Below, in pieces: positions 25,373-34,740 of a stretch of DNA of 64,000 bases (within the stretch, counting starts at the first letter, position 1; the number at the start of each line of letters is the position of its first letter). The translations under genes were made by a program, and so were the position numbers. Origin of the DNA: Pseudomonadota bacterium (lineage in GTDB: Bacteria; Pseudomonadota; Gammaproteobacteria; Burkholderiales; Burkholderiaceae_F); contig JAKAFN010000002.1 in NCBI GenBank assembly GCA_021825945.1, forward strand, positions 291,915 to 355,914, written 5' to 3'. The notes under the pieces are model-generated. The model did not search any database. It was given only the letters and a program-made list of their open reading frames with translations, and was not told where the DNA came from.

Positions 25373-26029
25373 TTACTTCTTCTTGGCCGGCGCTGCGGCC
25401 GGTGCCTTCGCGCCGCCCTTGGCCGGTGCGGCCGCCGCGGCATCCGCCGCCGGGGCTTCTTCCTGCGCGCCCGCCGGCACGGTCACCGTGACGAGCACCG
25501 GATCTTCCTTGCCGCGCCGCACGAGGGAAACGCCTTCCGGCAGCGTGATGTCCGATGCGTGGATGGTCTGCTGCGCGGTCAGGCCGGACAGATCGACCTC
25601 GATGAATTCGGGCAGATGACGCGGCAGACAGGCGATGTCGACCTCGGAGGCGACGTGGCCGACGATCGCCGCGGAGAGCTTCACCGCTGGCGAATTCTCG
25701 GTGCCGACGAAGTGCAGCGGCACGCGCATGTGGATCGGCTGATCTTCCGCGACACGTTGGAAATCGATATGCAGCACGCTGGGCTTGTATGCGTGCATCT
25801 GGAAATCGCGCAGCAGGACGCGCTCGCTCTGGCCGTCGACTTCCATTTCCAGGATCGAGGAATGGAACTTCTCACGTCGCAGGGCGTGGAACAGCGGGTT
25901 GTGGGCGAGCTCGATGGGCACCGGCTCCTTGCCGGCCCCATAGAGGATACCGGGGACTTTGTCCTGGCGGCGCAGGCGGCGGCTCGCACCAGTGCCTTGC
26001 GCAGTTCGTTTGTTGGCGATGACTTTCAT
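25373..26029 (-). CDS. rplY: 50S ribosomal protein L25/general stress protein Ctc
   Basis: 218 residues: long (CTC) form with the 5S rRNA-binding L25 domain ([21 protein letters not shown]..., [16 protein letters not shown]) and the C-terminal TL5-type beta domain, then an Ala/Pro/Lys-rich tail ending AAPAKKK. Sits between prs and pth in the classic order. Confidence 0.96.
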   Translation of the reverse strand: MKVIANKRTAQGTGASRRLRRQDKVPGILYGAGKEPVPIELAHNPLFHALRREKFHSSILEMEVDGQSERVLLRDFQMHAYKPSVLHIDFQRVAEDQPIHMRVPLHFVGTENSPAVKLSAAIVGHVASEVDIACLPRHLPEFIEVDLSGLTAQQTIHASDITLPEGVSLVRRGKEDPVLVTVTVPAGAQEEAPAADAAAAAPAKGGAKAPAAAPAKKK

Positions 26030-26144
26030 TTCGTACTCCGTAGGTTTGCAATGCCCTTTTGGGTCGGACCTCTCCGCGGATGCGGAGCAGTGCCCGGTGC
26101 CGTCGGTCCGCGGGCCGCGACCAGCCGCGGCGGACCGGCGGCAC

Positions 26145-27104
26145 TCACTCGATGAACAGGGAACTCACCGAGTCTCCGCGCGCAATGCGCGAAATCGTCT
26201 CTCCAAGCAGCGCCGCGCACGAAAGCTGACGGATTTTCGGGCAGCTTGCCGCCGCGTTGCTCAGAGGAATCGAATCGGTGACGACGATTTCGTCGAGGAC
26301 CGATTCCATGATCCGATCCACCGCCTTGCCGGACAGCACCGGATGCGTGCAGTATGCGCTCACTCGCACCGCACCGCGCTCGCGCAGGGCGCTCGCGGCA
26401 TGGCAGAGCGTGTTGGCGGTGTCAACCATGTCATCCATGATCACGCAACTGCGACCGTTCACATCGCCGATGATGTTCATCACCTCGGCAACATTGGCTC
26501 GCGGGCGGCGCTTGTCGATGATCGCCAAGTCGGCGTCGAGGCGTTTGGCCAGCGCGCGCGCGCGCACCACACCGCCGATGTCCGGCGACACGACGACGAG
26601 GCCGGCCGGGTTGCGCTTCCATACGTCGCCCAGGAGGATGGGACTGGCGTAGATGTTGTCGACCGGGATATCGAAGAAGCCCTGGATCTGATCGGAATGC
26701 AGATCCATCACCAGGACCCGGTTCACCCCGGCGGTCTGCAGGATGTTTGCCACCACTTTCGCGCTGATGGCGACCCGCGCGGAACGGGGGCGTCGGTCTT
26801 GACGGGCATATCCGAAGTACGGAATCGCTGCGGTGATCCGGCCGGCCGACGCGCGCTTGAGCGCATCGACCATGATGACCAACTCCATGAGATTGTCGTT
26901 GGTCGGCGCGCAGGTGGACTGCAGCACGAAGACGTCCTTGCCGCGGACGTTTTCGTTGATCTCGACGAAGATCTCGCCGTCGGAAAATCGCGATACCGAC
27001 GCGCGCCCCAGTGGGATGTTGAGGTGTTGGACGACGGCGTGCGCAAGTTTCGGGTTGGCGTTACCCGAAAACACCATCAAATTATCCGGCACTAGTGCGG
27101 ACAT
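26145..27104 (-). CDS. prs: Ribose-phosphate pyrophosphokinase (PRPP synthetase)
   Basis: 319 residues, full length. [13 protein letters not shown] at the N-terminus, the regulatory flexible loop [22 protein letters not shown], and the PRPP-binding signature [19 protein letters not shown]. It makes PRPP for nucleotides, histidine and tryptophan. The ATG at 27104 is taken; an alternative ATG at 27077 would trim nine residues. The tRNA-Gln gene precedes it by 111 bases on the same strand. Confidence 0.96.
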   Translation of the reverse strand: MSALVPDNLMVFSGNANPKLAHAVVQHLNIPLGRASVSRFSDGEIFVEINENVRGKDVFVLQSTCAPTNDNLMELVIMVDALKRASAGRITAAIPYFGYARQDRRPRSARVAISAKVVANILQTAGVNRVLVMDLHSDQIQGFFDIPVDNIYASPILLGDVWKRNPAGLVVVSPDIGGVVRARALAKRLDADLAIIDKRRPRANVAEVMNIIGDVNGRSCVIMDDMVDTANTLCHAASALRERGAVRVSAYCTHPVLSGKAVDRIMESVLDEIVVTDSIPLSNAAASCPKIRQLSCAALLGETISRIARGDSVSSLFIE

Positions 27105-27215
27105 ACGAGACAGTCTTTCTCAACCGGAGGCACACGCAGGGCCGCGCGGGGGATTGCGCGAAGGGCGGTCGCAGACCCCCTCGGAGCGGGTCCGCAGGTA
27201 CCTCGCAAGTGCTGC

Positions 27216-27292
27216 TGGCTGGGGAGGAAGGATTCGAACCCTCGTATGGCGGAATCAAAATCCGCTGCCTTAACCAACTTGGCGACTCCCCA
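27216..27292 (-). tRNA. tRNA-Gln (anticodon TTG)
   Basis: 77 bases including an encoded CCA. Acceptor stem TGGGGAG pairs with CTCCCCA, discriminator G. The D arm is GCCAAGTTGGTTAAGGC, the anticodon arm GCGGATTTTGATTCCGC with anticodon TTG, and the T arm GAGGGTTCGAATCCTTC. Lies between ispE and prs on their strand, the usual betaproteobacterial ispE-tRNA-prs arrangement, and is probably processed from a common transcript. Confidence 0.97.
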
Positions 27293-27324
27293 GCACGAAA
27301 CCGAAACCGCGAAACCGGTACGGG

Positions 27325-28215
27325 CTACCAATCCGCCAGCGCGAACTCCGGCAACCCCGGCACCGCCCAGACGGACCATCGCTGCCCGGGCGGAACCGCA
27401 TCCCGCAACGAACCGGCGACTCGCTGCGCGGCATCCAGGCTTCGGAATACGCCGAAACATGCGGATCCCGAGCCGCTCATGCGGGCCGGACCGTGCCGTT
27501 CCAGCGCCTGTAGCGCAGCATCCACCGGCGGAACGCTCCGACGCACCACCGCTTCCAGATCATTGGATCCGAAGAGACCGGCCGCAGGATCGGAAAGCGC
27601 CGCGGAAAAGCCCGGCATTGTGGTCCGTTTGTGGTCCCGTGTCAATTTCGGATCGGAAAATACCCCCGCGGTGGCCACCGGAATGCCCGGAAACACAATG
27701 ACATACGCGGCCTCGGGCGCGGCAACCGGGACGCACCGTTCTCCGATCCCTTCCACGAAGGCCGCGCCGCGGCCGAGAAAGAATGGCACGTCCGCGCCCA
27801 GGCCGAGCGCCAGTGCCGCCAGTTCGTCGCGGCTTCGCCCCAGGCCCCACAGACGGTTGAGTGCGATCAGGGTGGTCGCCGCGTCGGACGATCCGCCGCC
27901 AAGCCCGGCGCCGACCGGAATGCGCTTCTCTACCCGGATCTCGACCCCCGGGCGGGCATCGCCGGGCAGGGTCGCCTGCAGCGCCCGCGCGGCACGAACC
28001 GCGAGATCGCCGTCCTCCGGTCCCGTCAGGTCGCCGCCGCGCACGATCTGCCCGTCATCGCGCCACACGAAATCGAGGGTGTCACAGAGATCCACCGGCA
28101 CGAAGACCGATTGCAGTTCGTGGTATCCGTCATCCCGCCGCCCGACGACATGCAGGAATAGATTCAGCTTGGCGGGCGCGGGCAGTCCCAAAAATCGGCG
28201 TGGCAAATTCATCAT
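27325..28215 (-). CDS. ispE: 4-diphosphocytidyl-2-C-methyl-D-erythritol kinase
   Basis: 296-residue GHMP kinase. Substrate-binding PAPAKLNLFLHVVGRRDDGYHEL, ATP-binding IPVGAGLGGGSSDAAT and C-terminal ARMSGSGSACFGVF. Fourth step of the MEP isoprenoid pathway. The start is only a few bases from the lolB stop, so lolB and ispE are co-transcribed. Two adjacent ATG codons (28215, 28212) are available. Confidence 0.96.
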   Translation of the reverse strand: MMNLPRRFLGLPAPAKLNLFLHVVGRRDDGYHELQSVFVPVDLCDTLDFVWRDDGQIVRGGDLTGPEDGDLAVRAARALQATLPGDARPGVEIRVEKRIPVGAGLGGGSSDAATTLIALNRLWGLGRSRDELAALALGLGADVPFFLGRGAAFVEGIGERCVPVAAPEAAYVIVFPGIPVATAGVFSDPKLTRDHKRTTMPGFSAALSDPAAGLFGSNDLEAVVRRSVPPVDAALQALERHGPARMSGSGSACFGVFRSLDAAQRVAGSLRDAVPPGQRWSVWAVPGLPEFALADW

Positions 28216-28216
28216 T

Positions 28217-28783
28217 TCACGATCCCGTCTGATCCAGTATCACCCGCAGACCGACCTGCGGCATGCCATCCTGCGCCGGCCGGTTCATCCGTAGGCGTCG
28301 ACGCGTGCCGAAATCCACGGTCACGACCCAACCATCCTGTTCGAACCGTCGGGTGAACCCGTCGGCGGCGAGTGTCCGGAACGGCCGCTCCGGAGAGGGA
28401 CGGCCTTGCACCCAGTCCGGCAGCCCGGCCACCGGCAGCGACCAGCCCAGCACGCGACGGGAAAGGGATTGGGCATCCGGCCCGCGCTCGATCCGCATCG
28501 TGCCGCCCTCCGGAACGAGCACTTGCGCGCTGCCGTGTTCGGTTTCGATGCGCGCCAGCGTCGCACCCAGGGGGGACACGAGGTCCAGCGTCAGCGCCTG
28601 GCTGCCGACCCGCAGCGAAAACCGTCCCGTCCAGGCTTTCTGTTGCTGCGTCCCAGTCACGGCCAGCGCGAAACGCCCTTCGTAGTCCCGCTGCGCCGGC
28701 GGCGGCGGGGGCAGGGTCGCACATGCCGCCAGCAGCAATGCCGCGGCGGCGGCCGGACCTCTCGACCGCAACGATCCGGGCAT
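28217..28783 (-). CDS. lolB: Outer-membrane lipoprotein LolB
   Basis: 188 residues with a lipoprotein signal ending LLLAAC (lipidated Cys near residue 20). The LolB core is recognisable: YEGRFALAV, WTGRFSLRVG, LDLVSPLGATLARIE, the FRTLAADGFTRRFEQDGWVV turn and a final strand. Inserts lipoproteins received from LolA into the outer membrane. The ATG at 28783 overlaps the stop of the upstream TPR gene (TGATG), so translation is coupled. Identity rests on fold-level pattern and on the TPR-lolB-ispE order. Confidence 0.9.
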   Translation of the reverse strand: MPGSLRSRGPAAAAALLLAACATLPPPPPAQRDYEGRFALAVTGTQQQKAWTGRFSLRVGSQALTLDLVSPLGATLARIETEHGSAQVLVPEGGTMRIERGPDAQSLSRRVLGWSLPVAGLPDWVQGRPSPERPFRTLAADGFTRRFEQDGWVVTVDFGTRRRLRMNRPAQDGMPQVGLRVILDQTGS

Positions 28784-30678
28784 CAAGGCTTGATATGCAG
28801 CCGCTGGAGCGTTTCCCGCAGCGTATCGCTGTCGCTTTCGGTGTTGCGACGCTGCGCCTGCAGGAGTAGCGCGCGGGCCGCCTGATGGTCGCCCAGCGTC
28901 CACAGCACTTCCCCGAGATGCGCCGCGACGTCCGGATCCTTCTTGAGGCGGTATGCCCGCAGCAAGGTTGCGCGCGCTGCTTGTAGATCTCCCTGGCGGT
29001 ACTGTAGCCAGCCTTTGGAGTCGACGATGAACCCGTCGTCGGGCGCCAGCGCGAGCGCGCGGTCGATCAGCCGGGCGGCTTCGTGCAGGCGGATGTTCCG
29101 GTCCGCGAACGTATAGCCGAGGGCGTTGTAGGCGTGCGCGTAGTCGGGGTGCAGGGTCATGAGACGGCGCAGGAGTTTCTCCATCACGTCCACCCGGTTG
29201 ATCTGCTCCGCGGCCATGGCGGCGCCGTACAGCAGGTCCGGGTCGCCCGGATGCTGCTTCAAGGCGTGCTGCAACAGCCGGTAGGCTTCCTGATCGTGAT
29301 GAGCGTCGCGCAGCAACTCCGCCTGGGCGAGGAGGTGTTGCACTTGGTCCGCGGGAGTCGGGGCCGGGATCGCGTCCAGCTTGCGCTTCGCTTCGGCGAT
29401 GCGGCCCATGCGGCCGAGGACGAGTGCTTCGCTCATCGCGGCAACGGCGCGCTGCTTCGCGCCTTGTACCTTGTGCAGCCAGGAGAGCGCTTCGCCATAC
29501 TGTCGCTCGCCTTCGGCCACCTGGGACATGTCGGTGTACAGGAGATCCTGATTGCGTCCGGGTCCGGTCGGGCCGGTAGCCGCAAGATATCGGTGGAAAT
29601 ATTCCCGCGCCGCTCCGTAGCGCTCGGATTCGAGCGCCAGGGCGCCCAGCGCGAACAGCGGTTCCGGGTTTTGCGGATCCATGCGTGCCAGTTCCAGGAA
29701 CTGGGCACGCGCTTCCTCCAACCGTCCCTCTCCCAGCAGTAGGCGCGCATAGGCCTCGCGAACTCGTGCTGATTCCGGATGTTTCACGAGAAAGCCGGAC
29801 AGGGTGGCGATCGCCTGGCTGCGGCCGTCGTCGGCGCCGTCCGGCGATGCGCCGGCGCCGTTCAGCCAAATCTGCGCGACCAGGATCGTCGCCAGCGCCG
29901 AGTCCGGTCGCAGGGCGAGCGCTGCCTGCGCGTGTTCCTGGGTCGCGGCGCGGTCGCCCGCTGCGCGCGCTGCGCGCGCCACGATGACCTGGGTCGGGAA
30001 AGCCCGGATCGGGTCATGGGCATACGGTTGCGCGAGCCCATCGAGTAGGGCAAACCCGCTTTTGGGGTTCGGCGCGTGGGCCAGTACGGTCTGCAACTGG
30101 TCCAGGAAAGCCACCGGATCCGGGGTCTGGGTAAGGTCGTGCTCCAGATACGGCCGTACGGTCCGGAACCGGCCGTTGGCCAGCAACAGCGAGACGTATG
30201 CCTGGCGCGCGCCCAGGTCCTGCGGCGCGAGGGTATGCCACAGGGCCGCCCCCTGCAGGGCGCGGCCCGCGTCGCGCGCATCGATTGCGATTTCGGTCGC
30301 CCGCCGCGCAAGCCGAGGGTCGTGGGTGCCGCGTGCCGATTCCATCATCGCCGCGAACGCCGCTTCCGGTTCGCCGCGTTGCGCAGCGATTTCCGCAAAG
30401 ATCAGGCGGTAAAGCAGGCCGCTGGTCAGGGCGACGTTCGGCGGCGTGCCGGGAGCGGCGCTCGCCGGCACCGATTCCTTGGCGGAATGCGGTGCCCCGG
30501 AGTCCGGTGCGAACGGTTGGTGTGCGGCGGGATGGGTCGTCGCACAGCCCCCCAGGATCAGCGAAGCGGAAAGCAGGGCCACGGTACCGGACGCCAATTT
30601 GCCGGAACGCCGGGAGGGGTTGCGCGGAACAGGAAGCATGTCGAGGCCGGGAGGTTGGGAATTGCGATTGGACCTCAT
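28783..30678 (-). CDS. TPR-repeat lipoprotein
   Basis: 631 residues. A signal with lipobox (SLILGGC, Cys near residue 46 from the first ATG; a later ATG at MLPVPRN would give a normal-length signal). The rest is built of tetratricopeptide repeats, clearest in ARAQFLELARMDPQNPEPL, YRLLQHALKQHPGDPDLLY, YAHAYNALGYTFADR and ARLIDRALALAPDDGF. Likely an outer-membrane or periplasmic scaffold. Always found upstream of lolB-ispE in this class, so a role near lipoprotein or envelope traffic is inferred. Divergent from mutM; start codons are 27 bases apart. Confidence 0.88.
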   Translation of the reverse strand: MRSNRNSQPPGLDMLPVPRNPSRRSGKLASGTVALLSASLILGGCATTHPAAHQPFAPDSGAPHSAKESVPASAAPGTPPNVALTSGLLYRLIFAEIAAQRGEPEAAFAAMMESARGTHDPRLARRATEIAIDARDAGRALQGAALWHTLAPQDLGARQAYVSLLLANGRFRTVRPYLEHDLTQTPDPVAFLDQLQTVLAHAPNPKSGFALLDGLAQPYAHDPIRAFPTQVIVARAARAAGDRAATQEHAQAALALRPDSALATILVAQIWLNGAGASPDGADDGRSQAIATLSGFLVKHPESARVREAYARLLLGEGRLEEARAQFLELARMDPQNPEPLFALGALALESERYGAAREYFHRYLAATGPTGPGRNQDLLYTDMSQVAEGERQYGEALSWLHKVQGAKQRAVAAMSEALVLGRMGRIAEAKRKLDAIPAPTPADQVQHLLAQAELLRDAHHDQEAYRLLQHALKQHPGDPDLLYGAAMAAEQINRVDVMEKLLRRLMTLHPDYAHAYNALGYTFADRNIRLHEAARLIDRALALAPDDGFIVDSKGWLQYRQGDLQAARATLLRAYRLKKDPDVAAHLGEVLWTLGDHQAARALLLQAQRRNTESDSDTLRETLQRLHIKP

Positions 30679-30705
30679 AATATCCCTTTGGGTTCAGGAT
30701 CCGCC

Positions 30706-31536
30706 GTGCCGGAATTACCAGAGGTCGAAGTCACTGCGCGGGAATTGGCGCGACGGTTCGCGGGAAATCGCGTGTGTGCGCTGCGGATTTTCCATCGCGG
30801 CTTCCGGCTTCCGGTCTCGGCGGCCCTGCCCGCGGCCGTGCTCGGGCAACCGGTCGAAGCCGTCGGGAGACGGGGGAAATACCTGCTTTGGCAATTCCCG
30901 AACGGGGTGCTTCTATCCCACCTCGGAATGTCCGGCGCATGGCGGATCCACGAACCCGGATCGGCGCCGCCGCGCCGCCCCCACGATCATGTCGAAATCG
31001 AATGCGGCGATGCCATGGCTCGGTTGAATGATCCGCGGCGCTTCGGACTCGTACTCTGGCATCCCCGCGTTGAGGGCGACGTCGCCGCCCACCCCTTGCT
31101 TGCCACGCTGGGCATCGAGCCCTTCGACCCGCGCTTCGACGCCGACTGGTTGGTCAACCACACCCGGAACCAGCGCAGCGCGATCAAGTCGGTGCTGCTT
31201 GCGGGCCGCGTCGTCGTCGGGGTCGGGAACATCTACGCTTCCGAAACCCTGTTCGAGGCCGGGATTCATCCGGCGACGCCCGCCGGGCGCATATCGCGGC
31301 GGCGATATGCGCTGCTTGCCGACGCGGTGCGGCGCGTGCTCGCCCAGGCCATCGCCGCCGGCGGATCGACTTTGCGGGATTTTTCTGGAGCGGATGGCGC
31401 CCCGGGGCATTACACGAACGCGGCAAGGGTATACGGCCGCGCCGGCGAACCCTGCCCGTGCTGCGGCACGCCGATCCGGCGAATCGTGCAGACACAGCGG
31501 GCAACCTATTTCTGTCCGACGTGCCAGAAATCCTGA
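30706..31536 (+). CDS. mutM: Formamidopyrimidine-DNA glycosylase (MutM/Fpg)
   Basis: 276 residues beginning at GTG. Catalytic PELPEVE at the N-terminus (Pro2/Glu3 after Met removal), H2TH domain with NQRSAIKSVLLAGRVVVGVGNIYASE, and a C-terminal zinc finger CPCCGTPIRRIVQTQRATYFCPTC. Removes 8-oxoguanine from DNA; with MutY downstream it forms the GO repair pair, here separated by a dynamin-like gene. A TAATAT-like -10 lies in the short divergent gap. Confidence 0.97.
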   Translation: MPELPEVEVTARELARRFAGNRVCALRIFHRGFRLPVSAALPAAVLGQPVEAVGRRGKYLLWQFPNGVLLSHLGMSGAWRIHEPGSAPPRRPHDHVEIECGDAMARLNDPRRFGLVLWHPRVEGDVAAHPLLATLGIEPFDPRFDADWLVNHTRNQRSAIKSVLLAGRVVVGVGNIYASETLFEAGIHPATPAGRISRRRYALLADAVRRVLAQAIAAGGSTLRDFSGADGAPGHYTNAARVYGRAGEPCPCCGTPIRRIVQTQRATYFCPTCQKS

Positions 31537-31590
31537 AAGAGTGCTAGTGTCCGGGGCGTCCTCCCGCACCGGGAATCTCCGTTTTTGAGC

Positions 31591-33642
31591 ATGCCGCAAT
31601 CTCCAGACGTACCGGACGCAATGGCAGAAGGTTCTCCGGAAACGTCCGGATTACAGGCCGGCGTTGCGCGTTTCGGCATCTGGCGCGACAACCTCGCGGC
31701 CTCGATCGACCGGCTTCGGCGTTGGCTGGAAACCGAGGATCTCCTCGACCCGGAAGCGGCGCGGCGCTTGCGTCATGCGCAGGACCGTCTGGTCGGGGAC
31801 CGTTTCGTCGTCGCGTTCGTTGCGGAGTTTTCGCGCGGCAAGTCGGAACTGATCAACGCGATGTTTTTTGCGGACTACGGCCAGCGTGTTCTGCCGTCCG
31901 CTGCCGGCCGGACGACCATGTGTCCGACCGAAATCCTCTACGACGAAACCATCCCGCCCTGCATCCGCACCTTGCCGATCGAGACGCGTGCGGGCGGCGG
32001 CAGCGCGTCGGACTTCAGGCGTTCGGCCGGCGCGTGGCAGGTTTTCCCGCTCGATGTCGAATCGGTGGAAGGAATGCACGAAGCCTTCCGCCTCGTCGCC
32101 CAGACGATGCGGGTGCCGGCGGAAGAGGCCCGCGTCTACGGACTCTACGATCCCGACGATCCGGAACAGGCCGCGATGCTGGGTGACGATGGGACGATCG
32201 AGATTTCGCGCTGGCGGCATGCCGTGATCAACTTTCCGCATCCCTTGCTGCGGAGCGGCCTCGTCATCATCGACACCCCGGGCTTGAACGCCATCGGCAC
32301 GGAACCCGAACTGACGCTCTCGCTCGTGCCCAGCGCCCATGCCGTGCTCTTCGTGCTGGCCGCCGATGCCGGGGTCACGCGCAGTGACCTGGCGATCTGG
32401 AAACGCGTCGTCGGCGATGAACCCGGCAACGGCAACCATCTCGTGGTGCTCAACAAGATCGACGGCCTTTGGGACCCGCTCAAGACCGAATGGGAAACCG
32501 AGGCCGAGGTCGCAAGGCAGGTCGACAGCGTGGCGGCGACGCTGCGCGTCGACGCGTCGCGGGTGTTTCCGGTGTCGGCGCAGAAGGGTCTGTTTGCGAA
32601 AGTGGCCCTCGACGGCGATCTGCTGCAGCGCAGCCGCCTGCCGCAACTGGAGGCAGCACTCGCTGCGCTGCTCGCGCCGGCGCGGCGGGAGCTGTTGCAG
32701 TGGCAGACCATCACGACGATCGAGCGCATCATCGGCGACGCCCGGCGCATGTTGACGGCCCGCGAACGGGGACTGGTCGAGCAGCTCTATGAGCTTCGCA
32801 CCCTGCAGGGCAAGAACCAGAGCGCGATCGAGCGTCTGTTGTTGCGGGCGCAAGCCGAACAGCGGGAGTTCGAGGAGGCGATCCGTAAGACGCTGGCGGC
32901 GCGTTCGGTGCTCTGGCGGCTGGCGCAGGAGGCGACCGCATCGTTGCGTAGTGACGCGGTGCGCCGCGTGGCGCAGGACACCCAGGAGCGTATGCGAGCG
33001 GCGCGGCTGAGCCGCCAGTTGCAGGGAATCGCCCGCGGCCATTTCGACGATCTGCGCGCGCGGCTGCGGCAGGCCGGATCGGGCTTGGCGGAGATCGAGC
33101 GCATGGTCTCGGGTGTTCAGCGCAGTTTCGCCGAGCAGTTGGGTTGGAGCCTGCCGCCGCCGATGCAATTTTCTCTGGATGCATACGTCGCGGAAATTGA
33201 CCGACTCGAGGGGGCCAACGCGGCCCATCTCAAGCCGATCGCGCTGTTCACGCGCGAGCAGCGTGCGTTCGTCGATTGGTTTCTCGAAACGGTGGTGCGC
33301 AAATCCTCCGGAATCATCGAACGTGCCGAGCGCGACGTCGATGCCTGGGTGCGTTCGCTCTTGCCGCCGTTGGAAACCCAGGTCCGCGAGCAACGCCAGC
33401 AGTTGAAGAAGCGCGCGCAGGCCGTGGAGCGGATTCGCGACGCACAGGGATCGCTGGATGAACAGATCGGATGCCTCGAGGAAACCCTGCAAGGGGTACA
33501 CCGACAGCTCGACGCGCTGCGGCAGCATGCAGAGCGCATCCGTCCATCGCGCCCCGACGTTTCGGTCCGGGGAACCGTCCCGCCGGAAAGCGCGGCGCGT
33601 GCCTTCGATGCGGCCGAGCGCGTGGTGTCCGGAACGTTCTGA
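31591..33642 (+). CDS. Dynamin-family large GTPase
   Basis: 683 residues. G1 AEFSRGKSELINAM (Lys84; first P-loop position is Ala instead of Gly), G2-like TTMCPTEI, G3 DTPGL at 228-232 and G4 NKID at 288-291. A helical C-terminal half of ~330 residues with heptad-like stretches (LETQVREQRQQLKKRAQAVE..., LEETLQGVHRQLDALRQHAE) fits the dynamin stalk. No membrane helices. Bacterial dynamins remodel or repair membranes; this branch, placed between mutM and mutY in Burkholderiales, has no known role. The ATG at 31591 is preferred to the TTG at 31585; no clear Shine-Dalgarno precedes either. Confidence 0.88.
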   Translation: MPQSPDVPDAMAEGSPETSGLQAGVARFGIWRDNLAASIDRLRRWLETEDLLDPEAARRLRHAQDRLVGDRFVVAFVAEFSRGKSELINAMFFADYGQRVLPSAAGRTTMCPTEILYDETIPPCIRTLPIETRAGGGSASDFRRSAGAWQVFPLDVESVEGMHEAFRLVAQTMRVPAEEARVYGLYDPDDPEQAAMLGDDGTIEISRWRHAVINFPHPLLRSGLVIIDTPGLNAIGTEPELTLSLVPSAHAVLFVLAADAGVTRSDLAIWKRVVGDEPGNGNHLVVLNKIDGLWDPLKTEWETEAEVARQVDSVAATLRVDASRVFPVSAQKGLFAKVALDGDLLQRSRLPQLEAALAALLAPARRELLQWQTITTIERIIGDARRMLTARERGLVEQLYELRTLQGKNQSAIERLLLRAQAEQREFEEAIRKTLAARSVLWRLAQEATASLRSDAVRRVAQDTQERMRAARLSRQLQGIARGHFDDLRARLRQAGSGLAEIERMVSGVQRSFAEQLGWSLPPPMQFSLDAYVAEIDRLEGANAAHLKPIALFTREQRAFVDWFLETVVRKSSGIIERAERDVDAWVRSLLPPLETQVREQRQQLKKRAQAVERIRDAQGSLDEQIGCLEETLQGVHRQLDALRQHAERIRPSRPDVSVRGTVPPESAARAFDAAERVVSGTF

Positions 33643-33654
33643 GTCGCAGACCCC

Positions 33655-34740
33655 GTGGAGCCGTCGATGGAATTTGCGCGTGCGCTGCTGCGCTGGCAGC
33701 GTATGTATGGGCGCAATGATCTGCCCTGGCAGGGAACGCGTGACCCATATCCCGTGTGGCTGAGCGAGATCATGCTGCAGCAGACCCGAGTCGCCACGGT
33801 GCTTTCCTACTATTCGCGCTTTCTCGATCGATTCCCCGACGTCGCGACCTTGGCCGGATCCCCGGTCGAATCCGTTTTGCAAGCCTGGGCCGGCTTGGGC
33901 TACTACGCCCGGGCCCGCCTCGCCCACGCCTGCGCGAAGGCCGTCGTCACGGAATACGGCGGCACATTCCCGCGCTCCGCGGCGGAACTGGCGCAGTTGC
34001 CGGGAATCGGGCGGTCCACGGCGGCGGCGATTGCGGCATTCTGCTTCGATGAGCGGGCGGCGATTTTGGACGCGAACGTGCGACGGGTGCTGGCGCGTCG
34101 GTACGCCGTCGAGGGTGATCCCGCGCAGCGCGCCGTCATGGACTCGTTGTGGACGGTTGCTGCGTCGCTGTTGCCGGGAAGCCGCGACATGCCTCGTTAT
34201 ACCCAGGCGATCATGGACCTGGGCGCCGGCATCTGCACCGCCCGTAAGCCGCGGTGCGACGTCTGTCCGGTGCAAGACGGCTGTCGCGCGTACCGCATGG
34301 GGCGTGTCGAGGATTTCCCGGCGCGGCGCAAGGCGTCGCCGCGGCCGGTCCGGTCGGCGCACTTCCTGGTTGCATTGCGGGGGCGGCATGTGCTGGTCGA
34401 ACAGCGGGCCGCCGATGGGATCTGGGGCGGTCTGCTCGGTCTACCGGAACACCCCGAAGTTCGCACCTTGCGGCGCCAGGCCCGGTCGCTGGGCGCCTTG
34501 GCGCCGCCGATGCCGCTCGCGCTCCGCCGCCATGCATTCACGCACTTCACGCTGGCGTTCACGCCGCACCTCGTCCGACTCGACCCCGCACTGCATCGCG
34601 CGCCACCCGATGGCTCTTTGCGCTGGCTCGCGCTGGGCGAGATCGAGGGCGCCGCCCTGCCGGCGCCGGTCCTGGCGCTGCTGCGCGAGGTTCGCGACGA
34701 TGCCGCGGATGCGGGCTCAGGGCTTACCGGAGTGCGGTAG
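33655..34740 (+). CDS. mutY: Adenine DNA glycosylase MutY
   Basis: 361 residues from GTG 33655 (an ATG at 33667 is possible). HhH-GPD glycosylase with catalytic Glu38 (SEIMLQQTRV) and Asp139 (ILDANVRRVL), hairpin LPGIGRSTAAAI, a [4Fe-4S] cluster CTARKPRCDVCPVQDGC with the C-x6-C-x2-C-x5-C spacing, and a C-terminal MutT-like 8-oxoG recognition domain. Removes A opposite 8-oxoG. Its last 24 bases overlap the 3' end of the convergent rapZ. Confidence 0.96.
   Translation: MEPSMEFARALLRWQRMYGRNDLPWQGTRDPYPVWLSEIMLQQTRVATVLSYYSRFLDRFPDVATLAGSPVESVLQAWAGLGYYARARLAHACAKAVVTEYGGTFPRSAAELAQLPGIGRSTAAAIAAFCFDERAAILDANVRRVLARRYAVEGDPAQRAVMDSLWTVAASLLPGSRDMPRYTQAIMDLGAGICTARKPRCDVCPVQDGCRAYRMGRVEDFPARRKASPRPVRSAHFLVALRGRHVLVEQRAADGIWGGLLGLPEHPEVRTLRRQARSLGALAPPMPLALRRHAFTHFTLAFTPHLVRLDPALHRAPPDGSLRWLALGEIEGAALPAPVLALLREVRDDAADAGSGLTGVR

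Noticed and set aside
31651..34389. 912-codon antisense frame across the dynamin and mutY genes
   Set aside because: High-GC shadow; both sense genes are complete with all catalytic motifs.
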